Positions 54,265-62,207 of a stretch of 64,000 nt of DNA are shown piece by piece; the stretch's first letter is position 1; every line of letters begins with the position of its first letter. The notes beneath the pieces were generated by a model. That model saw only the letters and a list, made by a program, of their open reading frames with translations, had not been told where the DNA came from and did no database searches. The stretch comes from Tannerellaceae bacterium. Lineage in GTDB: Bacteria; Bacteroidota; Bacteroidia; Bacteroidales; Tannerellaceae. Made by a program: the position numbers and the translations under genes. The DNA lies in assembly GCA_031270665.1 (NCBI GenBank), contig JAISXD010000079.1:1-64000 (forward strand), given 5' to 3'.

Positions 54265-54963
54265 TTATTGGCAATGTTTCTCCATCGTTGTTATCATTGG
54301 AGCAAGTATCCGGTAGCGGATACGGTTCTGTTGTTTAATATCTTTTTGGAGGTTATTTACGGCGATAATAACAGCATAGCAAAGGTTTTCATCGTATGTA
54401 CCCGAAAGGTGTTTTACCATAATCTTTTTTAAGTCGGCAAGTAATGCCTCCAGATTATCTTCCTGCTGTGGGGAAGATGCCTGTAGAACAGGCCGGTTCA
54501 TGCTTTTCTGCCATTTTTCGTTTAGAGCCAGGCAATAGGGAAACCATACCTTTTCATCATAATCCATACGCGCTTCAAACTCTTTTTTACATTCGGTAAA
54601 AAAGTTTCCTATAGAGGAGAGCGATCGATTACCGGGCGTACTTACCTTTATAAAATAAGTAAGGTGGCGTTCTATATTGGGCAATTGGTTCTGGCGGTAA
54701 TAATGATTTGTTTTTTGCAGGTAATCAATAATTAATGAAGTATGGAAAGACTGTAGTTTTTTTTCCGGGAAATACTCTTCATTTAAAAACGTGTTGATTA
54801 CCGTTAAAAAGAAATCCGTGTCTAATTGATAGTTACTGCAAATTTCATTAACAGTACTGTCGCCCAAGCCTAGACGAATGCCAAACCGGTTGATAACAGG
54901 AATGAGTGAAGAGTGTTCTTCCACCACTTCACTCATTTGCATAGTAGGGTAAACTAACGGCAT
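54265..54963 (-). CDS. Hemerythrin-like / ScdA-type domain protein
   Basis: The start is set at MPLVYPTMQMSEVVEE (54963), just past the end of the upstream gene. The first ~70 residues match the ScdA/YtfE N-terminal pattern (INRFGIRLGLGDSTVNEICSNYQLD), though the usual Cys of that motif is not clear. A helical bundle with His/Glu residues follows (NIERHLTYFIK, ARMDYDEKVWFPY, MVKHLSG), as in hemerythrin-like di-iron proteins. It may sense oxygen or NO or repair Fe-S clusters. It is paired with the LuxR gene. Confidence 0.78.
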   Translation of the reverse strand: MPLVYPTMQMSEVVEEHSSLIPVINRFGIRLGLGDSTVNEICSNYQLDTDFFLTVINTFLNEEYFPEKKLQSFHTSLIIDYLQKTNHYYRQNQLPNIERHLTYFIKVSTPGNRSLSSIGNFFTECKKEFEARMDYDEKVWFPYCLALNEKWQKSMNRPVLQASSPQQEDNLEALLADLKKIMVKHLSGTYDENLCYAVIIAVNNLQKDIKQQNRIRYRILAPMITTMEKHCQ

Positions 54964-54964
54964 T

Positions 54965-55906
54965 TCAAGCTTCGTTCCATTGTTTACGCAATAATTCCAC
55001 AGCGGCAGGCAGTACAACCTCACGGTCGCCCTGACATCCGCACTCAAAACTTACATACTTGTCATAGCCGAGCATTTTCAAGCCTTTGAATCCGCTGATG
55101 TAGTTGTCCGCTTCCCCGTCTTCACCGGGCATGCTCCGGCGTTTACGGCTTGCCATGTGTACATGTTGCAGATACTTGCCGGCCGACAGGAAGGCTCCCA
55201 TATCGCAGGTTTCTTCCCATGTCATATGCCAGAAATCGCCCAAACAGGTAACGCCCGGATTGTTGATGTCACGACAAATAGAAGCGGCGTCGGCCACCTG
55301 GCGTAAATAAAACGCTTCTTTCCTGTTCAAAGGTTCCATAATAATGGTGGTACCATGTTCATGGGCAAACGTACCCAGGATATTGAATTGCTCACATAAG
55401 AAATCACGCGTTTCCTGTGTATGCGGCATCACGGGTTTCTGGTGATTAAACGCCGGCACGATAATGACGCCGGTAGACCCCAGCTCGCCTGCTGCGGCTA
55501 TGATTTCTTTCATGGTATCCATACACTGTTTACGGACGGCTTCTTCCGTAGAAAGAATGAAGCCTTCAAAACCGGCGCAGATAGCACTTACTTTTATGTT
55601 ACGGCCCTTCAGCGCATCGTTAATTTCTTTCACCCGTCCGGCTAATCCTCTGCCACCCGGTTCAAAACCAACAATACCTAATTTCTCAAAATAATCAAAC
55701 TTTTCATTCAAGTCCTTACCCGGAGCGGTACCTTCCTGAAAGGATAGTTTCAGGAAGGCCTTGCTGTTTGCACAGCAAGACCCTGATTCGGCCGTATCGG
55801 CCTGCGCCGGTTTACCTGAGCAGGCGGCCAAAGCCGCCCCGCCCATTGTAGTAACAGCAACGCCGGATAAAGATGTCCTTATAAAATTCCTTCTGTCAAT
55901 TGCCAT
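54965..55906 (-). CDS. Exported TIM-barrel sugar isomerase/epimerase-like protein
   Basis: The twin-arginine signal DRRNFIRTSLSGVAVTTMGG precedes a lipobox LAAC, so it is likely a Tat-exported lipoprotein. The rest is an AP-endonuclease-2/xylose-isomerase-type TIM barrel with metal-ligand motifs (IIMEPLNRKE, CLGDFWHMTWE, HVHMASRKR, VSFECGC). Relatives include hydroxypyruvate isomerases and sugar epimerases or lyases. An exported version next to Gfo/Idh/MocA enzymes and a SusCD pair fits periplasmic 3-keto-sugar chemistry. The precise reaction is not known. Confidence 0.88.
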   Translation of the reverse strand: MAIDRRNFIRTSLSGVAVTTMGGAALAACSGKPAQADTAESGSCCANSKAFLKLSFQEGTAPGKDLNEKFDYFEKLGIVGFEPGGRGLAGRVKEINDALKGRNIKVSAICAGFEGFILSTEEAVRKQCMDTMKEIIAAAGELGSTGVIIVPAFNHQKPVMPHTQETRDFLCEQFNILGTFAHEHGTTIIMEPLNRKEAFYLRQVADAASICRDINNPGVTCLGDFWHMTWEETCDMGAFLSAGKYLQHVHMASRKRRSMPGEDGEADNYISGFKGLKMLGYDKYVSFECGCQGDREVVLPAAVELLRKQWNEA

Positions 55907-55912
55907 ACGTTA

Positions 55913-57298
55913 TTACTTTTTAGCAAGAGGTTTTCCAGGAACAGGAACGGTGAACCGGCTCATATCCATCTTACCGATGTTTAAATCTTTAGGCAGATAG
56001 TCAAGTGGAGAAGCCGCCATAGCATCCCATGTAACCATCTCACCCGTATAAGCCGATTCGCGCCCCATAATAGCAGCCATACAAGCTACGGCTGTTTCGG
56101 AAGCCTGGTCGATCGGTTTGTTGCCACGGATATGGTTAATCCAGTTCACATGCTCCAGTGTGTATGGGTCTTGTTGCTTGGTAGCCGCTTTTTCCGCTTC
56201 GTAGTCATATTTCCATACTTCATTGCCGGCAAGGTCTTTAATAACGGTGCCTGCTGCTGTAGACAAACTGCCTTTTGTTCCCTGGAAAAATTCGCTTACG
56301 TTGTTGACGCATCCGTCTATCTGGCGGCACATGCTATGCAGATGTATACCATTTTCCATTTCGAAATCAATACTGAAACTATCGTATTGATCGCCGGTTA
56401 TGCGGCGCTGGCGGGAACCGAAGCCAACGGCTGTTTTAGGTTTCAGGCCGGTAAACCATGTGAATACATCCAGATTATGTACATGTTGTTCTACGATATG
56501 GTCTCCCGAAAGCCATTTCCAGTTTACCCAGTCGCGAATCATCCATTCGCAATCGCTCCAGCCTGCCTGGCGTTCGCGGAACCAAAGCATAGACTGGTTC
56601 CAATAAACCGTACCGCCGGTGATTTCGCCGATAGCGCCTTCCATTACTTTCTGATAAGCGGCCACATAGCTGCGTTGGTGATGGCGTTGCGTACCTGTGA
56701 TAACGCAAAGGTTCTTAGCCAGGGCTTGTTTGGCGGTCGCCATGATGGTGCGATAACCAACCGGATCCACACAAATCGGTTTTTCAAGGAAAGAATGTTT
56801 TCCCTTTTCTGTTGCATATTGGAAATGAATCGGGCGGAAATTAGGAGGCGTAGCTACAATCACTACATCTACGCCACTGTCTATTACAGCCTTATAAGCA
56901 TCCAAACCAACAAAACGCATGTTTTCCGGTATATCAACGCCCTTGTCCGCTTTTAATTTTTCGGCCAGATTGTCAACGCGGTCTTTAAATGTATCGCCCA
57001 GCGCCGTGATCGTTACGCCGTTTGCTGCATTCAGGAAGTTGAATGCAGCGCCCGAACCGCGGCCGCCACAACCGATTATACCGGCTTTTAATTCTTTTCC
57101 GTCTGTAGCAAAGTCTACCAAATCAGGCACATAATAACTTCCGGGAGCCTTCAGAGGCTTGTTGCCCACGGCGCTTTCGCCGGCTCCGCCGCCACATGAG
57201 GATAATACTGATGCTGTGCTACCAGTTCCGATTGCGCCGATTGCGCCGGCCATCGCTGAACTTTTTAAAAATGATCTTCTACTGATTTCTTTTTTCAT
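55913..57298 (-). CDS. Tat-exported Gfo/Idh/MocA family oxidoreductase
   Basis: The twin-arginine signal SRRSFLKSSAMAGAIGA is followed by LSSC. The NAD-binding Rossmann domain is AGIIGCGGRGSGAAFNF, the catalytic lysine motif is EKPICVDPVGYR, and the C-terminal domain completes the fold. At 461 aa it is of the exported Bacteroidota type, like Nagalase/GH109-type enzymes that keep NAD bound. It may oxidise and cleave or reduce a glycoside. It starts 13 bases after the NapC-SUMF1 gene and is followed by the TIM-barrel gene after 6 bases. Confidence 0.92.
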   Translation of the reverse strand: MKKEISRRSFLKSSAMAGAIGAIGTGSTASVLSSCGGGAGESAVGNKPLKAPGSYYVPDLVDFATDGKELKAGIIGCGGRGSGAAFNFLNAANGVTITALGDTFKDRVDNLAEKLKADKGVDIPENMRFVGLDAYKAVIDSGVDVVIVATPPNFRPIHFQYATEKGKHSFLEKPICVDPVGYRTIMATAKQALAKNLCVITGTQRHHQRSYVAAYQKVMEGAIGEITGGTVYWNQSMLWFRERQAGWSDCEWMIRDWVNWKWLSGDHIVEQHVHNLDVFTWFTGLKPKTAVGFGSRQRRITGDQYDSFSIDFEMENGIHLHSMCRQIDGCVNNVSEFFQGTKGSLSTAAGTVIKDLAGNEVWKYDYEAEKAATKQQDPYTLEHVNWINHIRGNKPIDQASETAVACMAAIMGRESAYTGEMVTWDAMAASPLDYLPKDLNIGKMDMSRFTVPVPGKPLAKK

Positions 57299-57311
57299 GA
57301 TATTATAATTT

Positions 57312-58889
57312 TTAGTGTATTGATAATTCTTCGCATACTACACGGAAACCGATACCACGGATATCGGAATACCACCAAATACTTTTAGGTTGTTGCGGGT
57401 CTGTTTTCAACCACGCATCGTGTTTTGTATAATCACGGGCGGCTACACGCAGGTTGGCTGCATCCGAGGTGTAATTACCCCCGCGCACCACCCATTCGGC
57501 GCCTTCCGTTACTACCGGGTCAGCCGCACTCTCTTCCCCTTTTCCATAGGCTTCGGCATCGTACTTATCTGCACAATATTCCATCACATTGCCCAACATA
57601 TTTTTAAGTCCGAATGGATTTGCGTTTACTTCCGATGGTTCCTGCGTTCTGTTTTTACTGTTCTTGCTATAAATAACATACGAACCGATGGGGTCTGTCT
57701 CCGCACTGACAAATTTGCGCAAGAATCCTTCATCCGAGAACTTCTTTGGGTTGCCCGGGAAGAAATAAGGAGTTTCCGTACCGCCGCGGGCTGCATATTC
57801 CCATTCGGCTTCAGTGGGTAAGCGGTACTTTTTACCTGTTTTCAACGAAAGCCATTGGCAGAATGTTTCCGCAGCGTAGTGTGTCATGGTTATAGCCGGG
57901 CGGCTGCCCCCACCCCATCCCTGGTCGGGGAATCCAAACGGAGGCGTAGGACCTGATATGGCGTCTGCATCCGGACGGCTGTTATTGGCATAAATGTCTT
58001 CGGGAGGTGTGCGGCCTTCACTCATCGTATTGGCATAAAACGCCCAATACTGGTCCCACGTTACTTCCACTTCAGCCATGAAAAACGGGCTGATTGTTAT
58101 GTTACGTACGGGTGATTCATCCGTTTTATGGAAAGGCTCTTTGTCTGTGCTACCCATCCGGAATGTCCCGCCCGGTATGGCAATCATGTTAAAGGATACC
58201 ATCGTGCCGGGGATTTGCTCGGTATAGTTTGTAAAAGAAGTTACTACCGTGGAAGTTTGGAAAAACAGGCTCGGATCGATTGCCGACGAGCCGGCGGTTA
58301 CACCGGGGATACCGGTTAGCTTGCCATGGCTGTAATTCGGATTGTAATGGCCGGCGTCCAAATGACAACTGATGCATTGTAAATCCAACTTTTTCTCATT
58401 GTCTTCATAATACAGGTGGGCTGTAATGCCATCAGCCGTAATTCCTTCCGGGAATAAACTGTGATGACACTCTCTACACGATTCGTTCGGAATGTATGTA
58501 ACGGCATATTCCAACTCAGACATTCTGTCCCAATCATAATCGGCACTGTCTTTAGCCAGGTAGCCCCATACATCGCGCAGCCCTAACTTCGCTTTAGCCG
58601 TATAATGAGCCCAAGTGTGGGTTTGCGGGGGAAGATGGCATGCTACACAGTGTGTCTTCGTACCGCTTCCATTATTATAATGTTTGGATAATTTCCAACT
58701 GTTTTCCACATGCGGGTGTACATGGCACATCATACACGATTCGTCTGTTGAAAAATATACGGAAGTAAGATATATGCCGATAATACAACCGGCCCCCAGA
58801 ATGATTCCTGATAAAAGGAGGAAGGATTTCTTTTTAAAGAAACTTTTCTTCTCGGATTGTGTGTAGCGAGTTGATTTGTTCTTTACCAT
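57312..58889 (-). CDS. NapC/NirT-like tetrahaem cytochrome fused to SUMF1 (FGE-sulfatase) domain
   Basis: One N-terminal helix (FLLLSGIILGAGCIIGIYL) anchors a periplasmic cytochrome with four CxxCH motifs (CMMCH, CVACH, CRECH, CISCH), as in NapC/NrfH quinol dehydrogenases. From about residue 230 a SUMF1 domain follows (MIAIPGGTFRMGSTDKE, YRLPTEAEWEYAARGG, NMLGNVMEYCADKY, VVRGGNYTSD, GIGFRVVCEE). The redox cysteines of true formylglycine-generating enzymes are not in the expected place (NYTSDAANLRVAAR), so the domain is probably a structural or binding module. It heads a run with exported sugar oxidoreductases and may collect electrons from them. Confidence 0.9.
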   Translation of the reverse strand: MVKNKSTRYTQSEKKSFFKKKSFLLLSGIILGAGCIIGIYLTSVYFSTDESCMMCHVHPHVENSWKLSKHYNNGSGTKTHCVACHLPPQTHTWAHYTAKAKLGLRDVWGYLAKDSADYDWDRMSELEYAVTYIPNESCRECHHSLFPEGITADGITAHLYYEDNEKKLDLQCISCHLDAGHYNPNYSHGKLTGIPGVTAGSSAIDPSLFFQTSTVVTSFTNYTEQIPGTMVSFNMIAIPGGTFRMGSTDKEPFHKTDESPVRNITISPFFMAEVEVTWDQYWAFYANTMSEGRTPPEDIYANNSRPDADAISGPTPPFGFPDQGWGGGSRPAITMTHYAAETFCQWLSLKTGKKYRLPTEAEWEYAARGGTETPYFFPGNPKKFSDEGFLRKFVSAETDPIGSYVIYSKNSKNRTQEPSEVNANPFGLKNMLGNVMEYCADKYDAEAYGKGEESAADPVVTEGAEWVVRGGNYTSDAANLRVAARDYTKHDAWLKTDPQQPKSIWWYSDIRGIGFRVVCEELSIH

Positions 58890-58943
58890 TTGTTTTTATG
58901 CTCAACTATTTTTTCGTATAAGGATTAGATTATAAATTGGCAA

Positions 58944-58951
58944 TAAAAGTA
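58944..58951 (-). promoter_or_regulatory. Possible -7 box of the NapC-SUMF1 operon
   Basis: The minus strand reads TACTTTTA about 55 bases before the ATG at 58889. One mismatch to TAnnTTTG; weak call. Confidence 0.35.
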
Positions 58952-59036
58952 GCATATTTTATTGAATATAAAATAAAGATCAGATTATTTTTATAAATAA
59001 AATTATCCCGGTACTCCTTTTTTGTCTTTTCGTTAC

Positions 59037-60203
59037 TTATTCAATCCATTTTTGCCATTTCTGCTTTTCATTGTATCCGGCTTCTACCATGGTTTCAATA
59101 AATTGCATTCCTCTTACTCCGTCATGTACCGTGGGAAAGTCGAGCATTTTTCCGGCAGGCTTTTCGCCATTCTTTGTTTTTCTGAGCGTAGCGGCAAAAT
59201 TCCGGTAGATATTGGCAAATGATTCGATAAATCCTTCCGGGTGACCGCCCGGCGTACGGGTATTGTATTTCGCCAGGTCGCCGATAAACCCGTTATTACC
59301 CATTCGGATGATTTCTTTAGGCTTGTCTGTCCATTTCAGGTATAGGCTGTTGGGTTCTTCTTGGCGCCATTCCAACCCTCCTTTTTCTCCATAAACGCGG
59401 ATGGTAAGGTTGTTTTCTTCGCCGGCTGCAATTTGTGAACAAGTAAGGACGCCTGTCGCACCTTTATCGTACCGTAAAAAGGCAGCGCCGTCATCGTCTA
59501 TCGGGCGGCCGGGGGCAAACGCTTTCAAGTCGGCACAAAGCTCCGTCACTTTCTGTCCGGTGATATATTCGCTCAGGTGCCAGGCATGGGTGCCGATATC
59601 GCCTACCGCTCCGGCTTTACCCGAACGTTTCGGGTCTGTACGCCATCCGGCATTGTTGCCGCCTTGTAATTCGATTCTCTCGGACAGCCATCCTTGTGAA
59701 TATTCAACATATACCCGGCGGATTTTACCGAACTCGCCTTTGGTTACCCGTTCTTTCGCTTCTTTTACGGCGGGATAACCGGTGTAAACATGTGTGAGCG
59801 CCAGTATCAATCCGGTTTCTTCCACTTTTTTCTGTAGTGATTTAGCCTCTTCCAGTGAGAAGGTAATAGGTTTGTCTACCACTACATGAAATCCTCTTTC
59901 CAAAGCCATTATGGCCGGTTCGAAGTGCCATTTGTTGGGAGTTACAATCGTTACGAAGTCCATCCGTTCGCCCTCGGGAAGGGTTACTTCGTGTTCAAAC
60001 ATTTCCTGGTATGTTTTATATATCCTGTCTTCCGGCAGGAAATAAGAACGCCCCGAACCGATAGAAATATCAGGGTTCACACTAAAACATCCGCAGACTA
60101 ATTCGATCTGATTATCCAAAAAAGCAGCGCAACGGTGGATCGCGCCAATAAAAGCGTCGCTACCTCCACCAACCATTCCCATTCTGAGCTTCCTGTTTTC
60201 CAT
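59037..60203 (-). CDS. Gfo/Idh/MocA family oxidoreductase (cytoplasmic)
   Basis: Rossmann motif GMVGGGSDAFIGAIHR at the N-terminus, the DKPITF motif with the likely catalytic lysine, and the C-terminal alpha/beta domain (GDIGTHAWHLSEYITG, TRTPGGHPEGFIESFANIY). No signal peptide, so it works on an imported sugar, unlike the exported member at 55913. At 388 aa it is of normal size. A rho-independent terminator separates it from the SusD gene, so it has its own signals or depends on read-through. Confidence 0.93.
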   Translation of the reverse strand: MENRKLRMGMVGGGSDAFIGAIHRCAAFLDNQIELVCGCFSVNPDISIGSGRSYFLPEDRIYKTYQEMFEHEVTLPEGERMDFVTIVTPNKWHFEPAIMALERGFHVVVDKPITFSLEEAKSLQKKVEETGLILALTHVYTGYPAVKEAKERVTKGEFGKIRRVYVEYSQGWLSERIELQGGNNAGWRTDPKRSGKAGAVGDIGTHAWHLSEYITGQKVTELCADLKAFAPGRPIDDDGAAFLRYDKGATGVLTCSQIAAGEENNLTIRVYGEKGGLEWRQEEPNSLYLKWTDKPKEIIRMGNNGFIGDLAKYNTRTPGGHPEGFIESFANIYRNFAATLRKTKNGEKPAGKMLDFPTVHDGVRGMQFIETMVEAGYNEKQKWQKWIE

Positions 60204-60266
60204 TCTTATTTTAAATTTAGATTAATAATTAGCTTTCCTATTATATATAAAGTATTAGTAAAAAGA

Positions 60267-60301
60267 GCTGTGCTTATTATGAACCTAAGTCTAAGCACAG
60301 C
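60267..60301 (-). terminator. Rho-independent terminator between susD and Gfo/Idh/MocA gene
   Basis: Perfect 10-bp arms GCTGTGCTTA / TAAGCACAGC with a 15-base loop. On the minus strand a TCTTTTTA tract follows. It should end or attenuate the SusCD transcript before the oxidoreductase gene. Confidence 0.8.
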
Positions 60302-60341
60302 CCCCTGTTAAGCGTGTCAAATATACAAATTTTTCATAATA

Positions 60342-62195
60342 TCAATATCCTGGATTCTGAATCAATTTATCATTTCGGTTCTTTTCATCCCGGTGGATTG
60401 GCAAGAAATATGTTTTGTCAACAAATTCTCTCTTTTCCTGTGCCAATGGAATCTGTGTATAGATATAATCCCAACGGGTTTCATCATGCACATAGCTACT
60501 CTGTTTGCCAACACCTGGTTTTAGTGTAGCAATTACTTCTACTCCATAGAGGCTGTTCATTCCCGGACATTCTTTTCCGATTATCCAGCGGCGGACATCC
60601 CAGTAACGATGTTCTTCCATCAGAAACTCCAACCTGCGGTCTTCACGGTATAGCTGGCGTAATTCGTCTTTACTGGTTGTTGTTACTTCCGGCAGGCCTA
60701 CACGTTTACGGAACAGGTTAAAATATTTCCGGGCTTCTTCCAGTTCTCCTAATTCAATACAGGCTTCCACATAGTCATAAACAACCTCCGAGAAGCGTAT
60801 GAACGGGAAGAGACAATTTACCCTGTTACGATGGTCTTCCGCTCTGGGGTGGATAAACTTTTGCAGATAATAGCCTGTGTAAGTTGCATTCCATGTCTCA
60901 CCACCGCCGGAGCGCGTATCCATACCTGCAAAATAGGCGTCTTTAGCATCTGCCGGATCCAGTTGATAGTAACCGGTTTGTATCATACCGCTGGGTTCCA
61001 TGGCTGCATAATCCGCCGGGCGTTGAATCCATTGTTTTCCATCGTACATGATAGAAGCATAGAAACGCGGTTCACGATTCTTGTATGGATTTGCTTTATG
61101 TTCTGGTTTATTCCAGTCAAATTTAGTTCCATCCTCCATCAGATATGCATCTACCAAATCCTGTACAGGCGTATTGCCGCCCCAGGCATGATATCCGGAA
61201 GGTCCGTTGAACAGAGCCATCTTCGTGCCACTTTCATCTTTTGTTTCGATAAAATAACGAGAAAAAATATGCTCTTCCGATTCGTTTCCAAAGAATTCCC
61301 AGATAGCATTAGCTTTCTCTTCGGCCGCCAGCCCTTCGCCGCCATACGTTGAAAGCCCATGTCCCAGCGGATTGTCCATTAATGCTTTTGCTGCATTTTT
61401 CACAGCTCTCCACCTGTCTTCACGCGAACCTTCCGTGTAGAATAATAATTCTTTATTCGCATAGGAAGCCAGCGTCGATATTTTAGCCGTAGCTGTAGTC
61501 TGGTCGTGCAAATCGCTGGCAGCATCTGTCAGTACACGCACTTTCAAGGCCAAAACAGCGGCCAATGTGGCGCGCCCTTTCGGCGTATTGCTAAACGTAC
61601 GGTCCTTTAATAATTCGGCGGCATTGTTAATATCACTGAGAATCTGCTGGATCGTTTCCGTATAAGAAGACCGGGCGATGGAGAAATCGGGATCGGCTAA
61701 TTGCGTTACCTCCAACTGAAGAGGAATTCCACCATATCCCCTGGATAAACGATGGAAGAAATAAGCGCGAAGGAAATAAGCCTCTCCTTTCAATTGTACT
61801 TTGTAGCTATCTTCAAAGGTGGCATCATCAATATTTTTAATAAAATCGTTACAGGAACGGATGGTTCTGTACAAACGCTCCCATTGATGTCCTCCTTGCG
61901 TCTTGCCAAACCAAGCGAGGTTGGCTTCGGTCAGAGCACCCGCATTTGATTCTACATATTCCCTACCATGAGTGAATAATGTTTCGTCGGTAGCCGAGGC
62001 TTGCGCTTCTTCTGCAAATCCGGCATCTTGGAAGGCAAAGTAAATATTATACATATACGCTTCCGCCAAAGCTCCTTCAGCCCATACGGCGTCTGCTGTG
62101 ATTTCTTTTGGGGGGTCTATATTCATAAAATCATCACTACACGCATTCAGTAGGAATGCCGCGAACAAAATGATTATTATATTGCTATGTTTCAT
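60342..62195 (-). CDS. SusD/RagB family nutrient-binding lipoprotein (second locus)
   Basis: The lipoprotein signal IIIILFAAFLLNAC (Cys ~19) is followed by a SusD fold: DDFMNIDPPKEITADAVW, the SusD helix LKGEAYFLRAYFFHRLSRGYGG, and the C-terminal signature REDRRLEFLMEEHRYWDVRRW ending PIHRDEKNRNDKLIQNPGY. At 617 aa it is a large member. It lies 12 bases after its SusC partner. Substrate unknown; the neighbouring sugar redox genes suggest a glycoside. Confidence 0.96.
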   Translation of the reverse strand: MKHSNIIIILFAAFLLNACSDDFMNIDPPKEITADAVWAEGALAEAYMYNIYFAFQDAGFAEEAQASATDETLFTHGREYVESNAGALTEANLAWFGKTQGGHQWERLYRTIRSCNDFIKNIDDATFEDSYKVQLKGEAYFLRAYFFHRLSRGYGGIPLQLEVTQLADPDFSIARSSYTETIQQILSDINNAAELLKDRTFSNTPKGRATLAAVLALKVRVLTDAASDLHDQTTATAKISTLASYANKELLFYTEGSREDRWRAVKNAAKALMDNPLGHGLSTYGGEGLAAEEKANAIWEFFGNESEEHIFSRYFIETKDESGTKMALFNGPSGYHAWGGNTPVQDLVDAYLMEDGTKFDWNKPEHKANPYKNREPRFYASIMYDGKQWIQRPADYAAMEPSGMIQTGYYQLDPADAKDAYFAGMDTRSGGGETWNATYTGYYLQKFIHPRAEDHRNRVNCLFPFIRFSEVVYDYVEACIELGELEEARKYFNLFRKRVGLPEVTTTSKDELRQLYREDRRLEFLMEEHRYWDVRRWIIGKECPGMNSLYGVEVIATLKPGVGKQSSYVHDETRWDYIYTQIPLAQEKREFVDKTYFLPIHRDEKNRNDKLIQNPGY

Positions 62196-62207
62196 AATGT
62201 GTATTAT

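Noticed and set aside
56132-56956. 274-aa plus-strand ORF
   Set aside because: It is fully antisense to the exported Gfo/Idh/MocA gene, which has clear motifs; a shadow ORF.
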